Source: DASUAL01 sp035763805
Lineage (GTDB): Bacteria > Gemmatimonadota > Gemmatimonadetes > Gemmatimonadales > GWC2-71-9
Assembly: GCA_035763805.1 (NCBI GenBank)
Contig: DASUAL010000054.1
Span: forward strand, 1-64,000
DNA length: 64,000 nt
Reading direction: 5' to 3'
Shown: piece by piece, positions 18,257 through 27,611 of the stretch
Position numbering within the stretch: the stretch's first letter is position 1
How the letters are laid out: the number at the start of each line of letters is the position of its first letter
Position numbers and translations under genes: made by a program
The notes under the pieces: model-generated
Databases searched by the model: none
Seen by the model: only the letters and a program-made list of their open reading frames with translations
Told to the model about the DNA's origin: nothing

Positions 18257-20724
18257 TGCGGCGCGCGCTCCGGCTCGTTCTCGCTCTCTCGTTTTGCGCC
18301 GTCGGCCTCGGCACGGGGCAACTCGCCCCGCCCGGCACCGGCGGCGTTGCGGCATTGGCGGGTGCCCTGAAGCAGCTGGGCGCGAACAAGCGCGTGCTCG
18401 TGATCGGCGCCCATCCCGACGACGAGAACTCCGACTTCCTCGCGTACGTCTCCCGCGGACTCGGTGCCCAGGTCGCCTACCTCTCGCTGAGCCGCGGCGA
18501 AGGCGGCCAGAACCTCATCGGCCCGGAGCTGGGCCCCGAGCTCGGCGTCATCCGGACGGAAGAGCTGCTCGCCGCGCGCCGCGAAGACGGCGCCCGCCAG
18601 TTCTTCACGCGTGCCTACGACTTCGGCTTCTCCAAGACGGCAGAGGAAACGCTGCGCTTCTGGCCCCGGGACTCACTGCTCGCGGACCTGCTCGACGTGA
18701 TCCGTCGGGTACGGCCGCAAATCCTCGTGTCCATCTTCTCCGGGCTTCCGCGGGACGGGCACGGTCAGCACCAGCTCGCGGGAATCCTCGCGCGCCAGGC
18801 GTTCGACTTGCTGCGAGACTCGACCTGGGGACCCGTGAAGCTGTACCGCTCGAGTTCGTTCGACACCGCGGGCACGACGCTCACGCTCGACGCGGGTGTT
18901 CTCGACCCGGTCGTGGGACGGTCCTACCATCAGATCGCCATGGCGGGCCGCAGCCGCCACCGCTCTCAGGATATGGGGCAGCTCGAATCACCGGGGCCGT
19001 GGCCGCTCCGCTTAGCGCTCCTCGCGTCGCGAGAGCGGGGACGGGGGACGGGCGATGCGGACGCGCTGTTCGCCGGCGTGGACACAATACTCCGTGGGAG
19101 AGAGCGTTACGTCGGCCTAATCGACTCGGCGCGCGCCCGACTCAACCCGTCCCGCCCCGCTGACGTGGTCCCGCTGCTCGCGCGCGCGCTGCGTGAGCTC
19201 GCCGAGTCGGACACGGCGCAGCGAGACGTCTTGCACGGCGCGCTCGCCGCGGCGGCGGGCGTGGCAATCGACGGCATTGCGGACGACGGGATCGTGATCC
19301 CCGGGCAGCGGCTCCAGGTGGAGGTCAGCGTCTGGAACGCAGGCGACTCCACGATCGCGTTCGACGGCATCGACGTGAGCGCGCCGCCGGGCTGGGGTGT
19401 CGAACGGCTCGACGCCGCGAGCTCGCCCGTCGCGCCCGGGGCCGTCGCGACTCGCCGGCTCGTGTTCAGCGTCGCCGCGGACGCACCGCGCTCGCACGCC
19501 TACTTCCTCCGCCGGCCCCTCAAGGGGGAGCTGTATGACTGGACCGGCGTCCCCGCTGCCTGGCGGGGCCAGCCATTCGAGCCGGCGCTCCTGGAAGTCA
19601 CGTTCCGCCTAGGGATCGGGGGCGCGCCCGTCACGCTGCGGCGCGAGGTCGTGTACCGCTACCGTGACGAGGGGATCGGCGAAGTCCGGCGGCCGATCTT
19701 CGTGACGCAGCCGTTCGACGTCACCGTCACTCCCGATCTCGTCGTGTGGCCCATCGACGGCTCGGCGGGCCACCCCCGAAACTTCACGATTACGGTGACG
19801 AGCCGGAACCGCGGGCCGACGGCCGCGCAGATCCTGCTCACCATGCCTGCCGGCTGGCAAGCGCCGCCGCCCGAGAGCCTGTCGTTCCAGCGCGAGGATG
19901 AGTCGAAGAGCGTCGTCGTCGCGCTGGCGCCGCCCGCGAACGTATTGCCGGGCTCACTCGAGCTGCGGGCGGCGGCGCTCGCCGGCGGGCGGAGGAGCGA
20001 AGGAGCTCTCATCGTCATCGATTATCCGCACATCCGACCGCGGGCCGTGGCCCGTCCCTCCAGGAGCGAGATTCGTGCCGCGCGCATCTCGCTCCCGGTG
20101 CTCACGCGGGTGGGGTACGTCCGCGGCGCGTCGGACCGCGTGCCCGAGGCCCTGAAGGCGGTGGGTGTGCCGATCGACCTGCTGGACCCGGACAGCCTCG
20201 CCCGCGGCGACCTGTCCCGCTACGATGCGATCGTGATCGGAAGTCGGGCGTACGAGACCGATCCGGCGCTCGTAGCGGGCAACGGGCGGCTGATCGACTA
20301 TGCCCACGCCGGGGGTCTCGTGATCGTGCAGTACCAGCAGTACCCGTTCGTCACGGGCGATTTCGCGCCCTACAAGCTGTCGATCGCGCGGCCCCACGAC
20401 CGCGTCACCGACGAGGCCGCGCCCGTCACGCTGCTCGACCCGGCGAGCCCGGTCTTCCACATGCCCAACGAAATCGCCGCCGCCGACTGGCGGGGCTGGG
20501 TCCAGGAACGCGGCCTGTATTTCGCCCGTCAGTGGGACTCCACGTACGCCCCGCTGCTCGAGACGCACGATCCCGGCGGCGCGCCGCTCACCGGCGGCCT
20601 GCTCGTCGCCCCGCTGGGCCGTGGAACCTACGTCTACTCGGGGCTGAGCTTCTTTCGGCAGCTGCCCGCGGGAGTCCCGGGCGCCTATCGGCTGTTTGCG
20701 AACCTGCTGGCGCTCCGTCGGTAA
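18256..20724 (+). CDS. Secreted PIG-L family deacetylase with long C-terminal region
   Basis: This 822-residue protein starts at GTG 18256 with a signal peptide (LRLVLALSFCAVGLG). The N-terminal domain has the zinc motif AHPDDEN and a downstream His pair (DGHGQHQLAG), as in GlcNAc-PI/mycothiol/LmbE-like de-N-acetylases. Residues about 330-560 form NEW3/CARDB-like beta domains (VEVSVWNAGDSTIAFDGIDV, RNFTITVTSRNRGPTAAQ), and the last 200 residues resemble a ThuA/GATase-like module (YDAIVIGSRAYETDPALV). Probable extracytoplasmic deacetylation of N-acetyl sugars. A short GGGGACG repeat near 19036-19054 encodes a Gly/Arg-rich loop. Confidence 0.82.
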   Translation: MRRALRLVLALSFCAVGLGTGQLAPPGTGGVAALAGALKQLGANKRVLVIGAHPDDENSDFLAYVSRGLGAQVAYLSLSRGEGGQNLIGPELGPELGVIRTEELLAARREDGARQFFTRAYDFGFSKTAEETLRFWPRDSLLADLLDVIRRVRPQILVSIFSGLPRDGHGQHQLAGILARQAFDLLRDSTWGPVKLYRSSSFDTAGTTLTLDAGVLDPVVGRSYHQIAMAGRSRHRSQDMGQLESPGPWPLRLALLASRERGRGTGDADALFAGVDTILRGRERYVGLIDSARARLNPSRPADVVPLLARALRELAESDTAQRDVLHGALAAAAGVAIDGIADDGIVIPGQRLQVEVSVWNAGDSTIAFDGIDVSAPPGWGVERLDAASSPVAPGAVATRRLVFSVAADAPRSHAYFLRRPLKGELYDWTGVPAAWRGQPFEPALLEVTFRLGIGGAPVTLRREVVYRYRDEGIGEVRRPIFVTQPFDVTVTPDLVVWPIDGSAGHPRNFTITVTSRNRGPTAAQILLTMPAGWQAPPPESLSFQREDESKSVVVALAPPANVLPGSLELRAAALAGGRRSEGALIVIDYPHIRPRAVARPSRSEIRAARISLPVLTRVGYVRGASDRVPEALKAVGVPIDLLDPDSLARGDLSRYDAIVIGSRAYETDPALVAGNGRLIDYAHAGGLVIVQYQQYPFVTGDFAPYKLSIARPHDRVTDEAAPVTLLDPASPVFHMPNEIAAADWRGWVQERGLYFARQWDSTYAPLLETHDPGGAPLTGGLLVAPLGRGTYVYSGLSFFRQLPAGVPGAYRLFANLLALRR

Positions 20725-20726
20725 CC

Positions 20727-20846
20727 CAATGCGGAATGTGGAGTGCGGAGTGCGGAATGCACCGAGCGACCGTCGAGTCTCGAGGCTAGCACCGACGATC
20801 GGACCCGCGCCTTCCATTCCGCGTTCCGCACTCCGAATTCCGCAAT
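20727..20846. repeat. Inverted heptamer-repeat element, copy 1
   Basis: The left arm (20727-20760) is built of TGCGGAA/TGTGGAG-type heptamers. The right arm (about 20813-20846) is their inverse (ATTCCGCGTTCCGCACTCCG and on). The core contains CGAGCGACC. The same arrangement occurs at 41527-41624 and 49362-49467. It occupies the gap between the PIG-L gene and the substrate-binding protein and probably carries the latter's start codon. Confidence 0.85.
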
Positions 20847-21862
20847 GGCTCGCGGGCGGCGTGGCGCTCGCCCTGCTCGCCAGCTGTGGGGGCGACCGGA
20901 GAACGCCGTTAGTCGTGTACAGCCCCCACGGCCGCGATCTCTTGACGTTACTCGAGCGTCGCTTCGAACAACTCTATCCCGACGTCGATGTCCGCTGGCT
21001 CGACATGGGGTCGCAGGAGGTGTACGAGCGGCTCCGCTCGGAGCGGGCGAATCCCCAGGCGGACGTGTGGTTCGGAGGGCCGGCGACGATCTTCGCGCGC
21101 GGCGTGCGCGACTCCTTGCTCGAGCCGTTCCGGCCCAGCTGGGCGGGGGCGATCGATCCGCACGGGCGCGGGCCCGGCGACCTCTACTTCGCGGCGTACG
21201 AGACGCCGGCGGTCATCGTCTATGCCGAGCGGGCGGTGAGGCCCGAGGAGGCGCCGCAGGATTGGGACGAGCTGCTCGGCCCGACGTGGAAAGGAAAGGT
21301 GCTGATCCGCGACCCGCTCGCGAGCGGCACGATGCGCGCGGTGTGGGGAATGATCATCGAGCGCGGCCTCAAACAGACGGGAGACACCGGTGCCGGGTTC
21401 CAATGGCTGCGACGCCTCGACGCGCAGACCAAGGAGTACGTGCTGACCGGCACGCTCCTCGACCAGAAGATCGTGCGTCAGGAGGGGCTCGTGACGATCT
21501 GGGACCTCCCCGACATCCTGCTGAGTCGCCGCGACGGCCTGCCGCTCGGATACCTCTTCGCGAAGAGCGGCACACCGGTCATCGAGGACGCGATCGGCGT
21601 GGTGCGTGGCGCGCGCCGTCGCGAGTGGGCACGCGCCTTCGTGGAGTACGCCGGCGGTATGGAGGCTCAGCTGCTCGCGACCCGGGAAGCCTATCGCCTG
21701 CCCGCACGGCTCGATCTGCCGGCGGATTCGCTGCCCCCGTGGGCGCGCGAGGTGCGGCGCGTGATGCAGGCGGCGGACGTGGATTGGGACGTGCTCGCCG
21801 AGCGCGGCGCCGAGTGGATGCGCTACTGGGACCAGAACGTCAGGGGGAAAGGGCGGCCGTGA
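20729..21862 (+). CDS. ABC transporter substrate-binding lipoprotein (iron/thiamine/polyamine type)
   Basis: From WLAGGVALALLASCGGD onward this is a lipoprotein with lipobox LASC (Cys53 counted from ATG 20729), then a periplasmic-binding fold: LVVYSPHGRDLLTLLERRFE, DMGSQEVYERLRSE, QADVWFGG. It belongs to the extracellular solute-binding group 1 shared by FbpA, ThiB and PotD-like proteins; the ligand cannot be fixed from sequence. The true start is uncertain because the inverted repeat reaches to the signal peptide: ATG 20729 lies in the repeat, and GTG 20861 would leave too short a leader. GTGA overlap with the ATPase gene. Confidence 0.82.
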   Translation: MRNVECGVRNAPSDRRVSRLAPTIGPAPSIPRSALRIPQWLAGGVALALLASCGGDRRTPLVVYSPHGRDLLTLLERRFEQLYPDVDVRWLDMGSQEVYERLRSERANPQADVWFGGPATIFARGVRDSLLEPFRPSWAGAIDPHGRGPGDLYFAAYETPAVIVYAERAVRPEEAPQDWDELLGPTWKGKVLIRDPLASGTMRAVWGMIIERGLKQTGDTGAGFQWLRRLDAQTKEYVLTGTLLDQKIVRQEGLVTIWDLPDILLSRRDGLPLGYLFAKSGTPVIEDAIGVVRGARRREWARAFVEYAGGMEAQLLATREAYRLPARLDLPADSLPPWAREVRRVMQAADVDWDVLAERGAEWMRYWDQNVRGKGRP

Positions 21863-22830
21863 GCTTCGTGACGCTGGACCGCCTGCACAAACAGTGGTCG
21901 CACACCGTGTCGGTGGGGCCGGTCGCGCTCGAGATCGCGCGCGGGGAGATCGTAGCGCTGCTCGGGCCGTCGGGCAGCGGCAAGACGACCATCCTCCGCC
22001 TGCTCGCCGGGTTCGAGACGCCCGACGCGGGGCGCCTCGTGATCGACGGGGAGGACGTCACCGCGCTACCACCCGCGCGCCGCCGCTGCGGGATGGTGTT
22101 TCAGCATTACGCGCTGTTCCCGCATCTCGACGTCGGCGAGAACGTCGCCTTCGGACTACGGGGAAGAGGGAAGGGGGAACGGGGAAAGGTGGCCGAGGTC
22201 CTGGCCCTCGTGGATCTCGCCGGCTTCGAGCGCCGCAAGCCGCACGAGCTGTCCGGCGGCCAGCAGCAGCGCGTGGCGCTCGCCCGCGCGCTCGCGCCGG
22301 AGCCGCGCGTGCTGCTGCTCGACGAGCCGCTTTCGAACCTCGACCCGGCGCTGCGCGAGCGCACCCGCCGCGAGCTCCGCGCCCTGATCCAGCGCGTGGG
22401 GATCACGACCGTGTTCGTCACCCACGAGCAGGAGGAGGCGTTCGAGCTGGGCGACCGCGTCGCCGTCCTGAACCAGGGCCGCCTCGAGCAGGTCGGCGCG
22501 CCGGACGAGCTGTACGAGCGGCCGGCGAGCCTGTTCGTCGCCACGTTCGTCGGTCGCGCCAACGTGCTGCGGGGTGCGACGGCGCGAGCCCTGGGCGGGC
22601 GCGACGGCCAGGCGCTCGTCGTGCGGCCCGAGCGCTTGCGGTTCGCGGACGGCGGCCTTCCGGCGATCGTCAGGGAGCGCCGCTACACCGGCGCGGCGGC
22701 GTTCTATCAGATCGAGACCGAGCGGGGCGAGCGACTCGAGGTCCTGGCCGGGCCCGACGCCGCCCGGGTGGGTGACTGCGTGTACGTCGAGGCCGCGAGG
22801 GTGATGACCTTCCCGGAGGTGCGGGAGTGA
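21859..22830 (+). CDS. ABC transporter ATP-binding protein (FbpC/PotA-like)
   Basis: The 323-residue ATPase has Walker A GPSGSGKTT, Q-loop VFQHYALFPH, signature LSGGQQQR, Walker B LLLDEPLSNLD and the switch His in VTHEQEEAF, followed by a C-terminal TOBE-like region with VRPERLRFADGG. It energises the importer formed with the flanking lipoprotein and permease. Between Q-loop and signature, residues GRGKGERGK are encoded by four tandem heptamers at 22160-22187. GTG start overlaps the upstream stop. Confidence 0.93.
   Translation: MSFVTLDRLHKQWSHTVSVGPVALEIARGEIVALLGPSGSGKTTILRLLAGFETPDAGRLVIDGEDVTALPPARRRCGMVFQHYALFPHLDVGENVAFGLRGRGKGERGKVAEVLALVDLAGFERRKPHELSGGQQQRVALARALAPEPRVLLLDEPLSNLDPALRERTRRELRALIQRVGITTVFVTHEQEEAFELGDRVAVLNQGRLEQVGAPDELYERPASLFVATFVGRANVLRGATARALGGRDGQALVVRPERLRFADGGLPAIVRERRYTGAAAFYQIETERGERLEVLAGPDAARVGDCVYVEAARVMTFPEVRE
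22160..22187 (+). repeat. Heptamer tandem repeat inside ABC ATPase gene
   Basis: Four tandem 7-base units GGGGAAG, AGGGAAG, GGGGAAC, GGGGAAA encode a basic Gly/Lys loop in the helical domain of the ATPase. No inverted partner is seen nearby. Confidence 0.75.
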
Positions 22831-24446
22831 GCCGCGCCCTCGCGCCGCTCGCGTTCACGCTGCTGCTCGCGTGGCTGGTGCTCTATCCGATCCTCATCGT
22901 CGTCGAGGGTGCCGCGCGGCCGGACGCGCTCGTGGCGTTCGCGTCGCGGCCCGGCGAGTGGGCGGCGCTCTGGGCGAGCGTCTGGATCTCCGTCGCGAGC
23001 GTCGGGCTCGCGGCGGCGATCGGCGTGCCGCTCGCCTTCCTGTTCGAGTGGCTCGAGTTTCCCGGGCGCAAGACCTTGGGCTCGCTCATCGCGCTGCCTG
23101 CCGTACTGCCGCCGTTCGTCGGCGTGATCGCCTTCCTGTTTCTCTACGGCGAGTCCGGGTTCGTGGCGCGAGCGGTTCAGGCGCTGCTCGGACTGAACCA
23201 GGCGCCGTGGCGGCTCCAGGGAGCCGGGGCGATCCTGCTGGTTCACGCGTACTCGATGTACGTGTACTTCTACCTCTTGACGCGCGCAGGGCTCGCGAAG
23301 CTCGACGCGTCGCTGGTCGAGGCGGCGCAGGCGCTGGGCGCGGGGGCTTGGACGGCGCTCTCCCGCGTGACGCTGCCGCTGCTCCGCCCATCGCTCGCGG
23401 GGGCGGGACTGCTCGTTTTCATGACGGCGCTCGGCTCGTTCAGCGCCCCGTACGTGTTCGGCGGCGGGTTCCGCGTGATGACGACGCAGATCCTCGCTAC
23501 GAAACTCAACGGGGAGCTGCCCCTCGCGATGGTCGAGACGGTCGCGCTCGCGCTCGTCGCCTTCGTCGGCTTGGCCGTGCTGCGTCGCACCGAGGGCGCC
23601 GATCCGCTCACCGCCCTCGGGAAGGGCACCGCGCCGCGCCGCCGGCCGATCCGGCGGGCCGGCGTGCGCACGCTCGCGACCGGCGCGGGGTGGCTGTTCG
23701 CGGTGGTGCTGCTCCTGCCGCATCTCACGCTCGCGCTGGTGTCCCTGGTTCCCTACGGCAGCTGGACGACCGAAGCGGTGCCGCCGGTGCTCTCCGTGGT
23801 GAACTATCAGCGTCTGTTCGGCGAGCCGGAGCGGCTGCGGCCGCTCGTGAATTCGTTCTGGATGGCCGCCGCCAGTACGTTCGCAGCGGTCGTTCTGGCG
23901 CTGGTCGCGGGCGAGCTCGTCGGGCGGCGGCGCCCGTGGCGGTTCCGCGGGCCGATCGAGGGGCTGGTGGCGCTTCCCTGGGCGTTACCGGGAACCGTGT
24001 TCGCCATCGCGCTCGCGACGACGTTCAGCGCGCACGACCCGCTGACGCTGCGCTGGGTGCTCGTGGGGACGGTGGTGCTCCTGCCGCTTGCCTACCTGGT
24101 GCGCAATCTGCCGATCACCGGCCGCGCGGTGCTGGCGGGGTACCGGCAGCTCGACCCCGCGCTTGAGGAGGCGGCGGCGAGCCTTGGCGCAGGACGCTGG
24201 GCGACCTTGCGCCGTGTCACGCTCCCCCTCCTGAAGCCGGCCCTCGCCGCTGGGGCGAGCCTCGCCTTCGTCGCCGCGCTGGGGGACTTCGTGACGTCCA
24301 TCGTGCTCTACACGTATGACAATCGGCCGATCTCGATCGAGATCATGTCGAGCTTGCGCCTCTCGGAGCTGGGCGTGGCGGCGGCCTTCGGCGTGATCCT
24401 GATGGTCGTGAGCGCGCTCGTGCTCGGGCTGGGAGCGAGACGATGA
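22827..24446 (+). CDS. ABC transporter permease, two fused membrane units (FbpB/ThiP-like)
   Basis: The 539-residue protein contains two homologous halves of about six membrane helices each. Each half has the EAA coupling loop: EAAQALGAGAWTALSRVTLPLL and EEAAASLGAGRWATLRRVTLPLL (the latter near residue 450). Fused permeases are characteristic of ferric-iron and thiamine importers. Together with the two preceding genes the importer is complete. GTG start overlaps the ATPase stop, and its own stop overlaps the MFS start. Confidence 0.92.
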   Translation: MSRALAPLAFTLLLAWLVLYPILIVVEGAARPDALVAFASRPGEWAALWASVWISVASVGLAAAIGVPLAFLFEWLEFPGRKTLGSLIALPAVLPPFVGVIAFLFLYGESGFVARAVQALLGLNQAPWRLQGAGAILLVHAYSMYVYFYLLTRAGLAKLDASLVEAAQALGAGAWTALSRVTLPLLRPSLAGAGLLVFMTALGSFSAPYVFGGGFRVMTTQILATKLNGELPLAMVETVALALVAFVGLAVLRRTEGADPLTALGKGTAPRRRPIRRAGVRTLATGAGWLFAVVLLLPHLTLALVSLVPYGSWTTEAVPPVLSVVNYQRLFGEPERLRPLVNSFWMAAASTFAAVVLALVAGELVGRRRPWRFRGPIEGLVALPWALPGTVFAIALATTFSAHDPLTLRWVLVGTVVLLPLAYLVRNLPITGRAVLAGYRQLDPALEEAAASLGAGRWATLRRVTLPLLKPALAAGASLAFVAALGDFVTSIVLYTYDNRPISIEIMSSLRLSELGVAAAFGVILMVVSALVLGLGARR

Positions 24447-25651
24447 AGCGGCTGTCCGTCCTCATGGCTGTCGCCTTCATCGACATGATCGGGTTGATGA
24501 TGGTGTTTCCCCTGCTGCCGCTCTACGCCCAGCGGATGCAGGCGGACCCAGCCACGATCGGCGTCCTGAGCGCGTCCTTTCCGATCGCGCAGCTCGCGGC
24601 CTCGCCGGTGTGGGGTCGGGTGTCGGACCGCTACGGTCGCCGGCCGGCGCTCCTCGCGGGCCTGACGGCGTCGGCCGTCGCCTATGTCGTTTTCGGCTTC
24701 GCCGCCACCCTGTCGCTCCTGTTTGTGTCGCGGTTCGTGCAGGGGTTGGGCGGGGGCACCACCGGCGTGGCCCAGGCCTACGTCGCCGACACCATGGCGC
24801 CCCACGAGCGGGCCAAGGCGCTTGGATGGCTGTCGGCGGCAACGAGCCTGGGCGTGATCGTGGGCCCTGCCCTCGGCTCGATCGCGGCTGGCTGGGGCGA
24901 GGCGGGACCCGGCCTCCTCGCGGCCGGACTGTGCGTGCTCAACGCGGGGTTCGCGTGGAAGTGGCTCCCTGAATCGCGGGTGCTCCAGTCGCACCTGACG
25001 ACGCCGAGCGGTCGTCACGTGCCGTTAGAGCCGCGCCCAGTGCGCGAGGCGATGTGGGAGGTCGTCCGCCATCCGCGCCGGCCGGTCGCCCATCTCATCT
25101 GGATCTACGCGGTGGCCATGCTCGCCTACAACGCCACGCCGCCGGTGTTCGCGCTGTACTTGTCGTGGCGCTTTGGGATCACCGAGCAGAACATCGGCTA
25201 CTTCTTTCTCGTCTTCGGCGGCGTCGGCGTACTGATGCGCGCGTTGGTCGTGGGTTGGTTCAACCATCGCTTCGGCGAGGTGCGCACCATGCGCCTCGGC
25301 GCCGCGCTTTACGGGCTGGGATACGCGCTGCTGCCGCTCGCCGTTTCCGTGCCCGCGTTCCTGGTGTATCAAACGCTGCTCCCGCTCGGGACGGCGCTGC
25401 TCTTTCCGGCAAATTCGGCCCTCGTGAGCCACCGGGCCAGCCAGCACGAGTTCGGGCTCATGATGGGCGTGCAGCAGGCGCTGCGTGGGGTGGCCAGCGT
25501 CATCGGACCGATCTGGGCCGGCTTCGCCTATCAGCACATGGGGCGGAGCGTGCCGTTCTTCGCCTGCGCCGTGATCATCGCCCTGGCCTTGCTGATGGCG
25601 ACGCGCGTGCCGCGCGGGGAGCCGCTGCGGGCCACCGCCGAGGCGGTCTGA
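24443..25651 (+). CDS. MFS transporter (TetA-like, DHA1 type)
   Basis: The 402-residue protein has twelve predicted helices and the MFS motif A between helices 2 and 3 (GRVSDRYGRRPALL). The FIDMIGLMMVFPLLP start and motif C-like GPALGSIAAGW in helix 5 are typical of DHA1 drug/H+ antiporters such as TetA. Substrate unknown. Its ATG overlaps the permease stop, so it is the last gene of the importer operon, which may hint at efflux of a related compound or chelate. Confidence 0.88.
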   Translation: MKRLSVLMAVAFIDMIGLMMVFPLLPLYAQRMQADPATIGVLSASFPIAQLAASPVWGRVSDRYGRRPALLAGLTASAVAYVVFGFAATLSLLFVSRFVQGLGGGTTGVAQAYVADTMAPHERAKALGWLSAATSLGVIVGPALGSIAAGWGEAGPGLLAAGLCVLNAGFAWKWLPESRVLQSHLTTPSGRHVPLEPRPVREAMWEVVRHPRRPVAHLIWIYAVAMLAYNATPPVFALYLSWRFGITEQNIGYFFLVFGGVGVLMRALVVGWFNHRFGEVRTMRLGAALYGLGYALLPLAVSVPAFLVYQTLLPLGTALLFPANSALVSHRASQHEFGLMMGVQQALRGVASVIGPIWAGFAYQHMGRSVPFFACAVIIALALLMATRVPRGEPLRATAEAV

Positions 25652-25670
25652 CCGTCGTTACCTTTCTGCC

Positions 25671-27227
25671 ATGAATCTTCCCCTGCTGCTCGCTCTGGCG
25701 GGCTTCGGGACCGGCCCGGCTCCGAAACCGCGGCTCGTCGTCGTCGTCACGGTGGACCAGCTGCGGCCCGACTACTTCGACCGCTACCGGTCCCAATTCA
25801 TCGGCGGCTTCACCGTCCTGCTGAGGCAGGGCGCGTACTTCGCGGACGCCCACCAGGATCACGCCGTCACGGAGACCGCTCCGGGGCACGCGACCGTGCT
25901 GTCGGGGCGCTGGCCCGCGCATACGGGCATCATCCGGAACAGCGCAGGTGTGAACGACACGACGTCGCTACTGGAGGTGAGCGGGCCGGGCGCGTCGCCG
26001 GCCCGGTTTCGGGGCACGAGTTTCTTCGACTGGCTGAAGGCCGAGCAGCCGCTCGCGCGAGCGCTCTCAGTCTCGCGCAAGGACCGCGGGGCGATCCTCC
26101 CGATCGGCCGCGCGCGCGAGCAGGTGTACTGGTACCAATCGGGGGTCTTCACCACGAGCCGCTATTACGCGGACTCGCTCCCGTCATGGGTACGCGCGTT
26201 CAACGCGCGCCGGATTCCCTTTCGCGCCGCCGGGCGCGCCTGGACGCCCCTGCTCGCCGAGCGGAGCTACCCGGAGCCCGACAGCGTGCCGTACGAGCGC
26301 GGCGGGCGCGACTTCATGTTTCCGCACCGCCTGCCCGAGGACAGCGCCCAGGCCGCCATCGCGCTCGCGGGCATCCCGACGATGGATTCGCTGACGCTTG
26401 CATTCGCGCTGGAAGGGGTGCGCGTGCTGCAGCTCGGGGGGCGCGGCGCGACCGACCTCCTCGCCGTGAGTCTGTCGACGATGGACGCGGTGGGGCACGC
26501 GTACGGCCCCGATTCCCGGGAGATCCACGACCAGGTGCTGCGGCTCGACCGCTATCTTGGCTGGTTCTTCCAGCAGCTGTTCCTGCGCTACGGCAAGGGG
26601 AACATCGTGATCGTGCTAACGTCCGATCACGGCGTGACGCCGCTGCCGGAGCGCTCGCGGACGCTCGGCCGGCCGAGAGCGACACGGGTCAACCCCGACA
26701 GCATCATCCGGAGCGTGAATGCCGCCCTCAACGGCGGCGCGGGAGACGGCGACTGGCTCGAGTTCGACAGCGGGATGCTGCTCGTGCCCGAGCGCGCGAC
26801 GCTCGCGGCTCGAGGCGTGGACATGGACAGCGTGGTGGTGGGCGTGGCGGCGCAGCTCAGTGCGCTGCCGGGCGTCGCGCGCGTGGCCCGGTTCGCCGAT
26901 CTCGCCGCCGGGGACACGACCGATCCTGTGGTGCGCCGCTGGCAGCACAGCGTCCCAGCGGACGCGGGCGTGGAGCTCGTCGCGACGCTCGCGCCGTACT
27001 CCGTGTGGGGCTATGACGACCTCCCGATCGCCATGCACGGGCAGCCCAACGAGTACGACACCCACGTGCCGCTCATCCTGTGGGGTCGGGGCTTTCGCTC
27101 CGGCGTCTATCGCGACCGGGTCAACACCGTAGACCTCGCGCCGACGCTGGCGCGACTGCTCGGCCTCACCCCCGCCGAGCCGCTGGACGGCCGGGTGTTG
27201 CTCGAGGCGCTCGAACCGGAGAACTGA
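25671..27227 (+). CDS. Alkaline-phosphatase-superfamily nucleotide pyrophosphatase/phosphodiesterase
   Basis: The 518-residue protein has a short hydrophobic N-terminus (LPLLLALAGFG). The metal-binding and nucleophile motifs are VVVTVDQLRPDYFDRY, VTETAPGHATVLSGRWPAHTG (nucleophile Thr in ETAPGHAT) and VLTSDHGVTPLPE, plus EYDTHVPLILWG. This matches the PafA/NPP-type exported phosphatases that release phosphate from monoesters or cleave phosphodiesters. It starts 19 bases after the MFS gene and has a good family fit over the whole length. Confidence 0.88.
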   Translation: MNLPLLLALAGFGTGPAPKPRLVVVVTVDQLRPDYFDRYRSQFIGGFTVLLRQGAYFADAHQDHAVTETAPGHATVLSGRWPAHTGIIRNSAGVNDTTSLLEVSGPGASPARFRGTSFFDWLKAEQPLARALSVSRKDRGAILPIGRAREQVYWYQSGVFTTSRYYADSLPSWVRAFNARRIPFRAAGRAWTPLLAERSYPEPDSVPYERGGRDFMFPHRLPEDSAQAAIALAGIPTMDSLTLAFALEGVRVLQLGGRGATDLLAVSLSTMDAVGHAYGPDSREIHDQVLRLDRYLGWFFQQLFLRYGKGNIVIVLTSDHGVTPLPERSRTLGRPRATRVNPDSIIRSVNAALNGGAGDGDWLEFDSGMLLVPERATLAARGVDMDSVVVGVAAQLSALPGVARVARFADLAAGDTTDPVVRRWQHSVPADAGVELVATLAPYSVWGYDDLPIAMHGQPNEYDTHVPLILWGRGFRSGVYRDRVNTVDLAPTLARLLGLTPAEPLDGRVLLEALEPEN

Positions 27228-27234
27228 GGTCGTC

Positions 27235-27609
27235 ATGGCGCAGAAACTCCCCGCGCAGCAGGCTGCACGCATCGAGCAGCTCCAGGTTTTTCTCAAGACG
27301 GTGGACCACGTCGCCAAGCTCGTCGCCGAGCTCGACTCGAATCGCGCGGCGAAGGCCAAGGTCCTCGAGAACATCTGCGAGTCGCTCGCGCGCGAACTGT
27401 CGCAGATGCGTCAGCGAGCGCTCACGGCCAACGTTGGGACCATTGCCGACGTGGCGGGAGCGATGTCCGTGATGGCAGGGCGGGGCGGCGGGATTAACAT
27501 GAAAATCCGTGGTCTGGCGGACGGCGTGAACAGCCTCCGACTCCAGCTGGACCAGGCGCTGAAGCAGGCAATGACTCCGGAGAAGAAGGAGCCGGAGCGA
27601 CTCCACTAG
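27235..27609 (+). CDS. Conserved-looking helical hypothetical protein
   Basis: No family recognised. The 124-residue product is predicted almost entirely alpha-helical with heptad-like spacing (IEQLQVFLKTVDHVAKLVAEL; LADGVNSLRLQLDQALKQAM) and a Gly-rich hinge GRGGGINMKIRG. It is cytoplasmic, with no signal or membrane segment. It lies between a phosphatase and an ABC exporter operon, 7 and 2 bases from its neighbours, so it is co-transcribed. Codon usage matches its neighbours. Confidence 0.7.
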   Translation: MAQKLPAQQAARIEQLQVFLKTVDHVAKLVAELDSNRAAKAKVLENICESLARELSQMRQRALTANVGTIADVAGAMSVMAGRGGGINMKIRGLADGVNSLRLQLDQALKQAMTPEKKEPERLH

Positions 27610-27611
27610 TC

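Noticed and set aside
20700..20860. Riboswitch upstream of the iron/thiamine-type importer
   Set aside because: The gap is filled by the inverted repeat; no TPP or other aptamer core was recognised.
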